Source: Streptomyces sp. NBC_00464
Lineage (GTDB): Bacteria > Actinomycetota > Actinomycetes > Streptomycetales > Streptomycetaceae
Assembly (NCBI RefSeq): GCF_036013915.1
Contig: NZ_CP107899.1
Span: forward strand, 8,336,001 to 8,400,000
DNA: 64,000 nt
Direction: 5' to 3'
The notes below the pieces were generated by a model, which ran no database searches, was not told where the DNA came from, and saw only the letters and a program-made list of their open reading frames with translations. The number at the start of each line of letters is the position of its first letter. Within the stretch, counting starts at the first letter, position 1. The position numbers and the translations under genes were made by a program. This document shows, one piece after another, positions 34,009-43,221 of the stretch.

Positions 34009-34044
34009 TTGTCCTGCGCGGCCGTTGCGGCCGGGGCAGGACAA
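34009..34044 (+). terminator. Intrinsic terminator
   Basis: TTGTCCTGC (34009-34017) and GCAGGACAA (34036-34044) enclose a second GC-rich hairpin (GCGGCCG-TT-GCGGCCG-like). It lies 8 nt after the stop of the upstream gene. Confidence 0.75.
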
Positions 34045-34358
34045 GTTCGGTGGCACGGGCATCAGCGTCGTCGAGATTGTGTTGAAACGCGCATGCCTGT
34101 TCTCAACGAAGTTAGTCGCGGTCTCATCCGATCGAGTCGACACGAGTTGGGCCACGCCGACTGGTTTCAGTGAGAGCACGCGGGCGATCGGCGTGGCCTG
34201 CGGAGGGGGACGCGTCACATGCCACTGAGAATCAGCTCGCCCAGCGTGATCTGAGCACCCCACTGCAGCAAGACGACCCCCACCCTGGCGCCCGTCCACC
34301 TGACCCGGGGCCACACCAGTGCCAGGAGACCGGCCGCGAGGGCGCCCCAGAAGCAGCC

Positions 34359-34538
34359 TTAAAGGGCCTCGCCCGGGACCGTCGAGCACTGCTCTCCGTA
34401 CGTCAGGCAGAGGCTGCCGCGATGGGAGGTGAGTACGGCGATCGACGCGACGACGACCGTCGGCACGAGCAGGACGAGTCCGGCGACGGACCATTTGGTG
34501 ACGACGCGCGCTGCGGCGGGCTGCGGAGCGGGGTTCAT
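34359..34538 (-). CDS. Small membrane protein
   Basis: A 59-aa protein from the ATG at 34538 (a GTG at 34556 is possible). One clear transmembrane helix, WSVAGLVLLVPTVVVASIAV, is followed by a short outer tail with two Cys in SLCLTYGEQCSTVPGEAL. It resembles small Streptomyces membrane proteins annotated as hypothetical. It stands alone, facing away from parA. The 315 bp between it and parA (34540-34854) hold no other convincing gene. Confidence 0.5.
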   Translation of the reverse strand: MNPAPQPAAARVVTKWSVAGLVLLVPTVVVASIAVLTSHRGSLCLTYGEQCSTVPGEAL

Positions 34539-34854
34539 GTCCTCATCCCAGCGCACCGCCCCGTGTGTGGTGATCCGGTCGCGTACTCAACTCTCCTGAG
34601 CACACCTGCTCAGCGCGTCCCCCTCGCGATCGCCACCCATGAGTACCCCGACTGGATTGGATGAGACGGGAGCCGGCTTCTGTGAGAACGAACAGCACAT
34701 TCCACTCAAAAGCGAAGCCCAGAACGGGGCCGTGCGCGAACGATCTCACACCCGCCGGTACGAGAGGGAGTTCGCAGGGCTCACAGGCCGTCAGGAAGGC
34801 GTACAGCGGCGCGTCGACTTCCATTTGGCGTTGCCAGGTAAGTAAGCTCGCCTC

Positions 34855-36132
34855 ATGCCGCCCCAAGACAAGCAAGATGACCGACAGAAGGTTACCTTCA
34901 AGCTCCCTGCGTCGCTGAAGGCCGATCTGAAGATCCGTTCAGCGGAACTCGGCGTCGACATTCAAGACGCGGTTGCCGTAGCGATGACCGAGTGGGGATC
35001 CGCCCCCAAGGACGAGTCCTCAGTCGTCGACACAGCCGGATCGCCGCCCTTCGCGACCTGGCTGACCGACGCGATGACCACTCAGTTCAAGGCAGAGTGC
35101 AGCGCCCGAGGAATCCCCTACGTTCAGGGCCTCGCCCAGTCAGTCTCCCTCTGGCTCACCACACACCCCTCCCCCCGCCATCGCCCGCCGGAAAGCACCA
35201 CCCGACGCATCATCGTCTGCAACCAGAAAGGCGGCGTAGGGAAAACCGCCGTCACCGGAGGCCTCGGGGGTGCATTCGCAGAGGACCGCGAGCTGGCCCG
35301 CCTCGCAGGAGGCGCAGAAGTCACGGGCCTGAACGCTCTCCTGACGAGCAGGGAGGAATCGCTCCCCACCCCCGACGGCGAGACCCCTGTCGAGGCAGAC
35401 GACACCTATGACGCCCCTGAACTCCGCGTCCTGCTCGTCGACTACGACCCTCAGGGCCACCTGTCCAAGCAGCTCGGCTTCAAACAGCTCCCCGCGACCG
35501 GCCCCAGCCTCGCAAAGTTCATGGCCCGCCAGGCCACAGGAGACATCCGGGATCTCATCGTCCCCGTAGAGGACGACCGATTCGGCGGCCGGCTCGACCT
35601 GCTGCCCTCCTGCCAGGACGCCTTCCTGCTGGACGTGATGATCTCAACGGCCCGCAACCGGCAGGCCACGCTCGAGCACGCCCTTGAACCCCTTGAGCAG
35701 CACTACGACGTCATCATCATTGACTGCCCACCCAGCCTGGGAATGGCGATGGACGCGGCGATCTACTACAGCCGCCATCGCGACGGCGAGCGCGAGGGCG
35801 ACTCCGGCATCCTGATTGTGGTTCAGGCAGAAGACTCGTCGGCAGACGCCTACACCATGCTCGTCGAGCAGATCGACGACGGAATGACGGACTGGCGCAT
35901 CAACGCCTCCTACCTCGGACTCGTGGTCAATCTCTACGACGCCCGAGACGGACACGTCGTCACCAGCTCCCTCGCGGAGTGGCGGGCACTCGGAGAGCCC
36001 CGCGTCATAGGAGTCATCCCCCGGCGAAAAGAGCAGCGCGAAGCAGCTCGGGTACGGCGCCCGCTGCTCGCCTACGACCCGTCCTGCGAGCAGTCCCGCG
36101 TCATGCGTCAGATCCTCAAGGAGATCTCGTGA
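34855..36132 (+). CDS. parA: ParA-type partition ATPase with RHH-like N-terminus
   Basis: A 425-aa protein from the ATG at 34855. Residues 10-50 look like a ribbon-helix-helix or helical DNA-binding module (KVTFKLPASLKADLKIRSAE). The deviant Walker A is RRIIVCNQKGGVGKTAVTGG (about 117-136). Walker A' with DYDPQGHLSKQLG comes after an unusually long insertion of about 60 residues, and Walker B is YDVIIIDCPPSLG. It moves ParB-bound plasmid copies apart along the nucleoid. Its stop overlaps parB (GTGA), and a repeat array follows: a complete partition cassette. The N-terminal DNA-binding part suggests autoregulation. Confidence 0.92.
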   Translation: MPPQDKQDDRQKVTFKLPASLKADLKIRSAELGVDIQDAVAVAMTEWGSAPKDESSVVDTAGSPPFATWLTDAMTTQFKAECSARGIPYVQGLAQSVSLWLTTHPSPRHRPPESTTRRIIVCNQKGGVGKTAVTGGLGGAFAEDRELARLAGGAEVTGLNALLTSREESLPTPDGETPVEADDTYDAPELRVLLVDYDPQGHLSKQLGFKQLPATGPSLAKFMARQATGDIRDLIVPVEDDRFGGRLDLLPSCQDAFLLDVMISTARNRQATLEHALEPLEQHYDVIIIDCPPSLGMAMDAAIYYSRHRDGEREGDSGILIVVQAEDSSADAYTMLVEQIDDGMTDWRINASYLGLVVNLYDARDGHVVTSSLAEWRALGEPRVIGVIPRRKEQREAARVRRPLLAYDPSCEQSRVMRQILKEIS

Positions 36133-37154
36133 GCCCCAACCCTCGACAGCGCGCCGCTGACCGGACAGGCGCCAGCGCCGCCTTCGGAGCAGCCCAAACG
36201 CGTAGTACCCGTGGTCAGATCATCGAGTCCGTCGTGGGAGCTGCTCCAACACTGATCTCCGTGGACCGCGTTGCCGAGAACCCCGGTAACCCACGGCAGG
36301 AGTTCGACAAGGACTACATCACGCAGCTCGCGCAGAACATGCGAGAGGTCGGGCAGGTCCAGACCGCCACGGTCATGAGCCGACTGGCGTTCCTCGTCTC
36401 GCACCCCGAGCACAAGGACGCCATCCCTCCGGACCACGAGTACGTCGTCATCGACGGTCACTGCCGACTCCGTGCGGCACGCGAAGCGGGAATCGACTTC
36501 CGGATCACCGTCGACGATTCCTCGGCCGGCACCCGTGAGGACCTCCTCGCCGCAGCGCTCTCCGCCAACCATTTCCGCAAGGACCTCACGCCGATCGAGG
36601 AAGCCGAAGCCATCGAGGCACTCGTGCAGTTCCACGGCAGCGCATCCGCGGTCGTGTCGATCCTGGGGGGCGCCGTCAACGCCTCCTGGATTTCCACCCG
36701 CCGCGCTCTCCTCAACCTGCCCGAAGACATCCAGCAACGCGTTGCCGAAAAGCAGGTGCCGATTGAGATCGCGCGCAAGGCCGGCAGTCTGAAGAGCGCG
36801 GAAGACCAGACTGCGTATGTCGAGACCAAGATGGCCGAGCGGAAGGTCCAGCAGGACCAGAAGCCAAAGGCAGTGAGAGGTCGCGCCGCGGCTGCGGAGA
36901 AGCGGCAGCTGCAGCACCCCTCCCCCGAACCCACCGAGACCGCAGCAGCCCACGAGTCCGTATCGCCCGCTGCCACGACCACGCTGACTCCAGCGCAGAG
37001 CGTGCCGGAACCGCGCCTTGAAGCAGCGTCACCCACAGACCGTCAAGGCCCGATCGACTGGACGAACCCTGAGTCAGTCACGACGGCCATCCTCGAGCGC
37101 TGCACCCCTGAGGTCGTACAAAAGATCGCCCAAAGCCTTACCAACACCCTGTAG
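36129..37154 (+). CDS. parB: ParB-type centromere-binding protein
   Basis: A 341-aa protein from the GTG at 36129, overlapping the parA stop. The ParB/Srx CTPase domain includes ISVDRVAENPGNPRQEFDKD, a GxxRxRA box as DGHCRLRAAREAG, and ALSANHFRKDLTPIEEAEAI. A helix-turn-helix (SASAVVSILGGAVNASWIST) follows at about 165-200. The C-terminus is Pro/Ala-rich, then ends in a short helical dimerisation segment. It should bind the palindromes directly downstream. Differences from chromosomal Streptomyces ParB (which recognises a GTTTCACGTGAAAC parS) support a plasmid-type system. Confidence 0.9.
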   Translation: MSPNPRQRAADRTGASAAFGAAQTRSTRGQIIESVVGAAPTLISVDRVAENPGNPRQEFDKDYITQLAQNMREVGQVQTATVMSRLAFLVSHPEHKDAIPPDHEYVVIDGHCRLRAAREAGIDFRITVDDSSAGTREDLLAAALSANHFRKDLTPIEEAEAIEALVQFHGSASAVVSILGGAVNASWISTRRALLNLPEDIQQRVAEKQVPIEIARKAGSLKSAEDQTAYVETKMAERKVQQDQKPKAVRGRAAAAEKRQLQHPSPEPTETAAAHESVSPAATTTLTPAQSVPEPRLEAASPTDRQGPIDWTNPESVTTAILERCTPEVVQKIAQSLTNTL

Positions 37155-37168
37155 TGGAGGGCCGCGAG

Positions 37169-37787
37169 TTTTACGGCGTAAAAACTCGTGATCTTGAACG
37201 GCGCCGTTCGTGCCACTCCCCCGGTGGTGATCTGGTTTCCACGAGGCGCCTCGGGCTGGCGCGAGGGCGGTCAGACAAGTGCTGCCGCCCGGCCGAGACC
37301 CTCACAAGACGGTCCGGAGTTTTACGGCGTAAAAACTCGTGATCTTGAACGGCGCCGTTCGTGCCACTCCCCCGGTGGTGATCTGGTTTCCACGAGGCGC
37401 CTCGGGCTGGCGCGAGGGCGGTCAGACAAGTGCTGCCGCCCGGCCGAGACCCTCACAAGACGGTCCGGAGTTTTACGGCGTAAAAACTCGTGATCTTGAA
37501 CGGCGCCGTTCGTGCCACTCCCCCGGTGGTGATCTGGTTTCCACGAGGCGCCTCGGGCTGGCGCGAGGGCGGTCAGACAAGTGCTGCCGCCCGGCCGAGA
37601 CCCTCACAAGACGGTCCGGAGTTTTACGGCGTAAAAACTCGTGATCTTGAACGGCGCCGTTCGTGCCACTCCCCCGGTGGTGATCTGGTCTCCAGGAGGC
37701 GCCTCGGGCTGGCGCGAGGGCGGTCAGACAAGTGCTGCCGCCCGGCCGAGACCCTCACAAGACGGTCCGGAGTTTTACGGCGTAAAA
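37169..37787. repeat. Centromere-like array: five palindromes in 151-bp tandem repeats
   Basis: The palindrome TTTTACG-G-CGTAAAA occurs at 37169, 37320, 37471, 37622 and 37773, always 151 bp apart, within GAGTTTTACGGCGTAAAAAC. The four intervening 151-bp units are nearly identical; unit 4 differs at two bases (GGTCTCCAGG for GGTTTCCACG). The array starts 15 bp after parB and matches the layout of plasmid parS/parC sites. Open frames inside it (about 101 codons, overlapping from unit to unit) are by-products of the repeat. Confidence 0.9.
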
Positions 37788-37886
37788 ACTCCAGCTCTGG
37801 AAGGCCGCTGTCCGCAACGCTCCAAGCCAGGCGGCCGGACTCCAGACCAGCGCGAACCACCCTGTAATCACTATTCGCTGACGATC

Positions 37887-37930
37887 CACGATGGGCGTCC
37901 TCGAACACGTAGTGCTCATAACCCATCGTG
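37887..37930. promoter_or_regulatory. Inverted repeat upstream of the DUF2637 gene
   Basis: CACGATGGG (37887-37895) and CCCATCGTG (37922-37930) are exact complements with a 26-nt gap, ending 13 bp before the DUF2637 start. The spacing suits an operator bound by a dimer, or a leader hairpin occluding the start. Function is inferred. Confidence 0.45.
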
Positions 37931-37943
37931 AGAGTGTGAGCAG

Positions 37944-39608
37944 ATGATGCAGCTGACGCGTACGCACCGGATACTCATCGGGCTCGTGGTCGCCGGTGCG
38001 GTGCTCATCGCAGCAATCGGATTCGCGGGCTCATACGCGGCCGTGCGCGAGCTCGCCGAGCAGAAGGGCTTCGGCGGTTTCTCCGTCGTCTTCCCGATCG
38101 GCATCGATGCCGGCATCTGCGTCCTGCTCTCGCTGGACCTGCTGCTGACCTGGCTGCGCATCCCGTTCCCGCTGCTGCGCCAGACCGCCTGGCTGCTCAC
38201 CGCCGCCACGATCGCGTTCAACGGCGCAGCCGCCTGGCCCGACCCGCTCGGTGTCGGCATGCACGCCGTGATCCCCGTCCTGTTCGTCGTCTCCGTCGAG
38301 GCCGCCCGCCACGCGGTGGGCCGGATCGCGGACATCACGGCCGACAAACACATGGAGGGTGTCCGCCTCACTCGCTGGCTGCTCTCCCCCGTGCCGACGT
38401 TCCGGCTGTGGCGGCGGATGAAGCTGTGGGAGTTGCGCTCCTACGAGCAGGTCATCAAGCTCGAACAGGACCGGCTGATCTACCAGGCCCGCCTCCAAGC
38501 ACGCTTCGGCCGCAGCTGGCGCCGCAAGGCCCCCGTCGAATCCCTGATGCCGCTGCGCCTCGCCAAGTACGGCGTCCCACTCGCCGACACCGGCCCCGCC
38601 GGACTCGCCGCAGCCAGCATCGAACCGGCCCTGCTGCCGCCGGCCCCCGCCCAGGCGATGGCCCAGGCTGCCGCCGCCGTGGAGACGGCCCCGCAGCCCG
38701 AGCTCGTGGGGGCCCCGCAACATGTTCTGGCTGCAGGAGAGGCGAATGAAGCCGCTGCTCAGCTCGTGGCACCGGTGCGCACGGAGCCCAGTCAGAACAC
38801 CGGTCACGTTGGCGAAGGAGAGCAGCCGGCGCTGCCTGAGGTCGACTACAACGACGCAGTACTGGGCTATCGCAACCAGTTCGGGCAGCTCCCGAACGCC
38901 CGGCAGTTCGGGCTGTTCCTCGCGCAGTACGGAGTCGTCGACCCCGTCACGGGCGGCGTACTTCCGGAGGGACTCCTGAGGCCCGTCCTCCAGGACTTCA
39001 AGGCGACGCAGTATCAGGCCGGTGATCCCGAAGCGGCTGAAGCTCCAGGCGGTGCCGACGAGGGAGCGTCCGTACCGGCCGACGATGCTGAGCACGTCGA
39101 CGGAGAACCTGACGCTGCGGCGGTTAGTGCGTCCGAGGCCGGTCGGTCCGTGGCCATGTCGTCTTCTCCGGACCCGAAGGCGGCCTCCCAGCAAGAAGGC
39201 CAGCCGACTCTGGAGCCGGTCTCGCTGATGAACGAGGCCGACCACGGTGGAGGGACACCGCAGCAGATCCAGCTCGATCTTCCGGCACCGAGAGCGCCTG
39301 AAGCACCCGTTGGCAAGCCAGGTGTCTGGGAGGCCGCCGGCACCAGCACGGGAGTTGCTGCTGCGCTGGTGCCCGCGCAGCAGAGCGTCGAGCCCGAATT
39401 GGACCCGGTTGAGCAGCAGCTCGTGACCGTGGTCAGGTGGTTGGTCGAGGCGGAGGAGTCCGGTGGCCGGCTCACGGGTGCCGAGGTCGCCCGTCGGCTG
39501 GGCCTGTCGCCGAAGACGGGTCAGCGGCGCGTGAATGCCGCGGCCGAGCGCCTCGAAGAGCAACGGCGGCAGCAGGGCCGCGCGCATCTGCGATCGGTCA
39601 ACCGCTGA
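37944..39608 (+). CDS. DUF2637 membrane protein with C-terminal helix-turn-helix (plasmid spread/SpdA-like)
   Basis: A 554-aa protein from the ATG at 37944 (or 37947). Four membrane helices lie in residues 8-120 (IGLVVAGAVLIAAIGFAGSY; FPIGIDAGICVLLSLDLLLT; a third and a fourth before VEAARHAVGRIADITADKHM), the DUF2637 pattern. A long Pro/Ala/Gln-rich linker follows, then a C-terminal winged-helix-like segment ESGGRLTGAEVARRLGLSPK TG. DUF2637 proteins are found on Streptomyces plasmids and ICEs and are linked to intramycelial spread. The DNA-binding tail might recognise the GGTGACC repeats immediately downstream. Confidence 0.85.
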   Translation: MMQLTRTHRILIGLVVAGAVLIAAIGFAGSYAAVRELAEQKGFGGFSVVFPIGIDAGICVLLSLDLLLTWLRIPFPLLRQTAWLLTAATIAFNGAAAWPDPLGVGMHAVIPVLFVVSVEAARHAVGRIADITADKHMEGVRLTRWLLSPVPTFRLWRRMKLWELRSYEQVIKLEQDRLIYQARLQARFGRSWRRKAPVESLMPLRLAKYGVPLADTGPAGLAAASIEPALLPPAPAQAMAQAAAAVETAPQPELVGAPQHVLAAGEANEAAAQLVAPVRTEPSQNTGHVGEGEQPALPEVDYNDAVLGYRNQFGQLPNARQFGLFLAQYGVVDPVTGGVLPEGLLRPVLQDFKATQYQAGDPEAAEAPGGADEGASVPADDAEHVDGEPDAAAVSASEAGRSVAMSSSPDPKAASQQEGQPTLEPVSLMNEADHGGGTPQQIQLDLPAPRAPEAPVGKPGVWEAAGTSTGVAAALVPAQQSVEPELDPVEQQLVTVVRWLVEAEESGGRLTGAEVARRLGLSPKTGQRRVNAAAERLEEQRRQQGRAHLRSVNR

Positions 39609-39954
39609 CCGAACCAGCCCTCGCGCGTGGCCGGTGACTGTTCTTGGTCATCGGCCACAGCTATGTCCGGCCCCGAACTGCCAGGGCGGCTGATCACCGC
39701 GTGACCGATTCTCTGGCCGATGGCCGGTGACCGGTCTCCAGCCAGACCGATGCCAGCTAGTCGGTCACCCTCTGGTCGGAACGGTCACCCTCTCAGCGCA
39801 CGATCTGAGTTGTCGACCAGAGCGACCACGCTCCGCCCATTGGCCTTCGTGCTCCTGCCCAGTCTTGACCTGGGCAGCTAGGGCTGTGATTCCCTGCTCG
39901 ACGGAGCCTTCGTTGACGCCGCAGACCAGTCGGGGCGCGACCGATGCTGTGGCC

Positions 39955-40190
39955 GGTGACCGGTCCGGAGTCCGTGACCGGCGGCCGGTGGCCGACGAGC
40001 ACGGTGACCGATCCGGAGTCCGTGACCGGTGACCAGTGACCGACGAGCACGGTGACCGATCCGGAGTCCGTGACCGGTGACCAGTGACCGACGAGCACGG
40101 TGACCGATCCGGAGTCCGTGACCGGTGACCAGCGGCCGACGACCACGGTGACCGATCCGAAGTCCGTGACCGGTGACCGATCTGACCTGC
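39955..40190. repeat. 48-bp tandem repeats rich in GGTGACC
   Basis: Units start at 39955, 40003, 40051, 40099 and 40147 (the last partial), each beginning GGTGACCG(A/G)TCCGGAGTC and containing one or two further GTGACC boxes. Units 2 and 3 are identical. Scattered GACCGGT/GGTGACC boxes extend from about 39640 to 40240. The 810-bp gap between the DUF2637 and HEAT genes (39609-40419) has no credible gene. Iteron-like arrays of this type serve as replication origins or regulator-binding clusters. Confidence 0.85.
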
Positions 40191-40297
40191 ATCGGTCACC
40201 GGTCATGACCGGTCCTGCGTTTCGGTCATGGTCAAGGACCGGCCACTCTGACCTCGTGCCTACAGGCCCATCAGGGCTGGAGCGCGGCCGGCACGCA

Positions 40298-40364
40298 CCA
40301 AGCCGTGGTGAGTTCTCGTGGTGAGTTCGCCTGGTGAGTTCCGCGCGGGCTCACCACGGCTTGG
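40298..40364. repeat. Long inverted repeat with GGTGAG direct repeats
   Basis: CCAAGCCGTGGTGAG (40298-40312) is an exact complement of CTCACCACGGCTTGG (40350-40364), with a 37-nt loop holding further TGGTGAGTTC copies; more GGTGAGTG copies follow to 40384. It could form a large cruciform or bind a multimeric protein. It also lies 35 bp past the stop of the minus-strand HEAT gene, so a terminator role is possible. Confidence 0.7.
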
Positions 40365-40419
40365 TGAGTGCTCATGGTGAGTGGTTGCCTCCGCCTTTGG
40401 CAGATCGGTGGCGGCCACA

Positions 40420-42534
40420 CTATGGGCAGCTGAGGCGAGCCAGGATGTCGCGGCAGAGGCGCTGTACCTCCGCGTCGTTGCTGACGCTCTTGAATCGCCC
40501 CCCGCGTCGGGGCAGTGCGAGCTCGGCCTGGATGCGGGGGAGGGCTGTTGCCGCAGCCGGGCCCATCCGGTCGAGGCAGGCCAGGACGTGGTTGGCTGTC
40601 GCGTCGTTCTTCTCCCAGGCGGCCAGCAGCGTCTGCACGACGACGTCGGCTTCGGCCTCGCCTCCGATGTCCCAGAGCGCGGCTGCGGCGTGGACCCGGG
40701 TCCACTCGTACCCGGCGTCCAGCAGTTCGCGCAGTCGGGGCAGCGCGGTCTGGGCCGGCGGGCCGATCCGGCCGAGGGTATCGGCGGCATTGCGGTTGCA
40801 GTGGCTGTCGAGCAGTACCTCCAATCTCGGCACGGACTCGGCGGCGTTGCGCCCGAGTTCCCACACTGCGGCCGCGGCGGCCGCGCGGAGATTCACGTCT
40901 TCGGCGTCGGCCAGCGGGCGGATGACCATCAGGGCCGGTGCGGCTCCGGGCCCGAAGGACGCGAGGGCGTTCACGGCGGAGGTGGCGGTGGACCACTGCT
41001 CATGCCGGGCCGCGGCGCTGACGGCATGGGTGAGTGCGGGTAGGCCCGCAGGGTGACGCAGTGCGGCCAGGGCGGATATGAGGGCGCCGGTGTTCGTTTC
41101 GGGCCACTTCTTTGAGAGGTCGGCCTCGGCAAGGAGCCGGGCCAGTCTCGGCACGAGTTCCTCGGCGGCCGAGCTCAGGTGCCCGGCGACCTGTATGGCA
41201 CGCCACGCGTCGCACCCTGTGTCCAGCGCGGTCAACAGGCAGGGCAGGGCCCGTACGTCGCCGAGGCGTGCCAGCGCCATGACGGCTTCCTGATGCGCAC
41301 GGCGCCGCAACGGATGGGGAGTCGCCCACACGTCGTGTCCGTGTGTAGCGCGGTTGGCGTCGATGTAGGCGGCGAGGGCTTCGCGGGCCGGTTCGGAGAC
41401 GAAAGTCAGGGATCCAAGAGTTTCGGCGGCCGCGGCGGCGGTGTACGGGTCCTCGGGTGCCAGGCATTCCGTGAGGAGCATGACGAGGTCGGTGTGCTCG
41501 CCCCTCCAGGAGGTGATGAGGTTCTTGGCCATACGGATTGCGTCGTACCGGGTGGCGGGGTCCGGGCTGCGGAGCTGTTCGGTGAGCAGCGCGGTGCGCT
41601 CGGGCAGGCGGGCGTCGAGCGTCGCGTGGAAGCGGCGCAGGAGATCTGTGGTGGGTGCGTGGACACGGTTGTGCCGTTCGAGGTCGTTGAATGCGGCAGC
41701 TAGCTGCGGCGGCACGTCCTGCGCCGTTGTGGTTGCCGGCTCGGCAGCACAGGCGCAGGCGTCGGGGCCGGCCTCGCACTTCTTGCCTCGTGGTTCGGGC
41801 TTGGGTGCGGGCGTGAGCTGTCGGAGCAGGCTGATCGCCGTGGGGACGGTGTCGGCGCCGATGCTCGCGGGGGAGCACCGTGACTGGTGGACGAGGGCGG
41901 CCAGGCGGATGTCGGGATCTGCTGTGGCTTGCCGGGCCAGGGCGTCGAGCCACGCTGTGGCGGAGGAACGGGCTGCCGGCAGCCGCAGCGCCAGGTCTGC
42001 CATCGTCCGGATGACCAGCAGTCGCTCGACAATCCCGCGTTCTGCGGACAGCCGGTCGCGGAGGAGTGCGACGGCTTGGTCGGCGTCTTCCAGGAAGTGG
42101 CCGAGGCCCTCGATCGCCGGCTGGCGTACGAAGGGGTCGGGGTCGTTGGAGTGGGAAATGAAGATGTCGGCGCGCTCACGTATGAGGGCCAGGCTGTCTG
42201 CGCCTGCTGTCGACTCGGTGCCGTCAGGTGAGTAGTACAGGCCGTCGCTTCGGTCGGCGGATTCGCGGCCGATGCTGAGCAGCAGCTGCACGATGGAGGC
42301 ACGGTCGGGGGTCGCGGCGCCGTCGGCCATGGCAAAGAGGAACGGCAGGCTGGCCGCTGTACAGGGATACACGTCACCTTGGTGGTGGGCCGCGCTGTAG
42401 AAGTCGTTGAATGCCTTGTCCCGGACTTCTGGGTCAGGGGAGGCCATCGCCCGCAGCCACGTAGGGACTTCGACGGCCGGGCCATAGGCGTGACTCATCG
42501 ACGACCAGTCGATCCTGTCCAGTTCGTTGATCAT
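40420..42534 (-). CDS. HEAT-repeat protein
   Basis: A 704-aa protein from the ATG at 42534 (a GTG ten codons upstream is possible). Start: MINELDRIDWSSMSHAYGPA, then VPTWLRAMASPDPEVRDKAF. Many HEAT/PBS-lyase-type repeats run the whole length (DPxxxRxxAxxALG), e.g. LGRIGPPAQTALPRLRELLD. A Cys-rich insert, KKCEAGPDACACAA, lies near residue 258. Large HEAT proteins of this kind are common and uncharacterised in Streptomyces and probably act as scaffolds. It is transcribed towards the repeat region and ends next to the inverted repeat. Confidence 0.85.
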   Translation of the reverse strand: MINELDRIDWSSMSHAYGPAVEVPTWLRAMASPDPEVRDKAFNDFYSAAHHQGDVYPCTAASLPFLFAMADGAATPDRASIVQLLLSIGRESADRSDGLYYSPDGTESTAGADSLALIRERADIFISHSNDPDPFVRQPAIEGLGHFLEDADQAVALLRDRLSAERGIVERLLVIRTMADLALRLPAARSSATAWLDALARQATADPDIRLAALVHQSRCSPASIGADTVPTAISLLRQLTPAPKPEPRGKKCEAGPDACACAAEPATTTAQDVPPQLAAAFNDLERHNRVHAPTTDLLRRFHATLDARLPERTALLTEQLRSPDPATRYDAIRMAKNLITSWRGEHTDLVMLLTECLAPEDPYTAAAAAETLGSLTFVSEPAREALAAYIDANRATHGHDVWATPHPLRRRAHQEAVMALARLGDVRALPCLLTALDTGCDAWRAIQVAGHLSSAAEELVPRLARLLAEADLSKKWPETNTGALISALAALRHPAGLPALTHAVSAAARHEQWSTATSAVNALASFGPGAAPALMVIRPLADAEDVNLRAAAAAAVWELGRNAAESVPRLEVLLDSHCNRNAADTLGRIGPPAQTALPRLRELLDAGYEWTRVHAAAALWDIGGEAEADVVVQTLLAAWEKNDATANHVLACLDRMGPAAATALPRIQAELALPRRGGRFKSVSNDAEVQRLCRDILARLSCP

Positions 42535-42717
42535 GAGCGGCACTCTGCCGGAGGGCACTGACAATCACCCCCGCCGCCGGCTGACGGGGCTCTGCCTCCA
42601 CGTATCCGCAGAGGCACCCGCGTGTCCAACACGTTGGGCGAGCTGTCCACGACGAGCGGTCAGGCTTGTTTCGCCATACGGTCGGTGTGGGTGCCCTGAC
42701 AGGACGGCATTCTCTGA

Positions 42718-42756
42718 GTTGGCCCCGCGGTCACTTCGCACGTACGCGGGGCCAAC
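42718..42756 (-). terminator. Intrinsic terminator (12-bp perfect stem)
   Basis: GTTGGCCCCGCG (42718-42729), a 15-nt loop and CGCGGGGCCAAC (42745-42756). It lies between the stop of the minus-strand gene at 42802 and the start of the HEAT gene, and would isolate the two. Confidence 0.75.
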
Positions 42757-42801
42757 TGCTGTCCGGACGACTCGATGCTGATGGCCTGCGAAGATCTAGG
42801 G

Positions 42802-43221
42802 CTACCGCCTGGGCGGGGTGAGCCGTGCAGGCCAGACGGTGATCAGGTCTCCGTCGTGGCTGACGGTTCGTCCGGGGTGCGCGGCTTGGACGGCGCTGTG
42901 GTCCCGCGCGTCGAAGCGGCCTCGGATGACGACCGCTTCGGGCTCATGGGAGACGCCCGTGGTGCCGAGCGGCCAGACAACGATCTCGGACCCGCAGCGG
43001 GTTACATGCCGCCAGGGATAGATCGTTTGGACGGCCTGCAGGGCTTCGTCGTCGAATTTCCCGGTGAGTCGAACGAGCGTGTGGTGCCGGACGGTGCTGT
43101 GTATGCCGGGCGGCCATGGTGGGCAGATCGACCGGCGCGGGGGAGTGCCGGCCGATTGACTGCTCGGCTCGCGCGTCGCAAGACGTTCCCGTGCGTGAAT
43201 GGTTGACGGCGCCCGAGACAT
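42802..43221 (-). CDS. Hypothetical protein
   Basis: About 139 aa if started at the ATG at 43221. The C-terminal 95 residues have clear coding character (HTLVRLTGKFDDEALQAVQT; EPEAVVIRGRFDARDHSAVQ; HDGDLITVWPARLTPP). They show an internal duplication of a short unit, LxGxFDxxxxxAVQxxxP...GxxIxVWP. The N-terminal 45 residues are Arg/Pro-rich and less convincing, so the true start may lie further in, although no good alternative is visible. No family is recognised. Confidence 0.55.
   Translation of the reverse strand: MSRAPSTIHARERLATREPSSQSAGTPPRRSICPPWPPGIHSTVRHHTLVRLTGKFDDEALQAVQTIYPWRHVTRCGSEIVVWPLGTTGVSHEPEAVVIRGRFDARDHSAVQAAHPGRTVSHDGDLITVWPARLTPPRR

Noticed and set aside
34543..34875. 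A minus-strand frame of 110 codons upstream of parA
   Set aside because: It overlaps the parA start, has no ribosome-binding site, and codon use is unconvincing; a real gene from about 34820 cannot be fully excluded.
37169..37787. Possible CRISPR array
   Set aside because: The units are 151 bp with the spacers as conserved as the palindromes, and there are no cas genes; a partition site fits.
37188..37867. Four overlapping open frames of about 101-125 codons
   Set aside because: They are produced by the 151-bp tandem repeat, overlap each other head to tail, and have the same sequence; the repeat is better explained as a centromere array.
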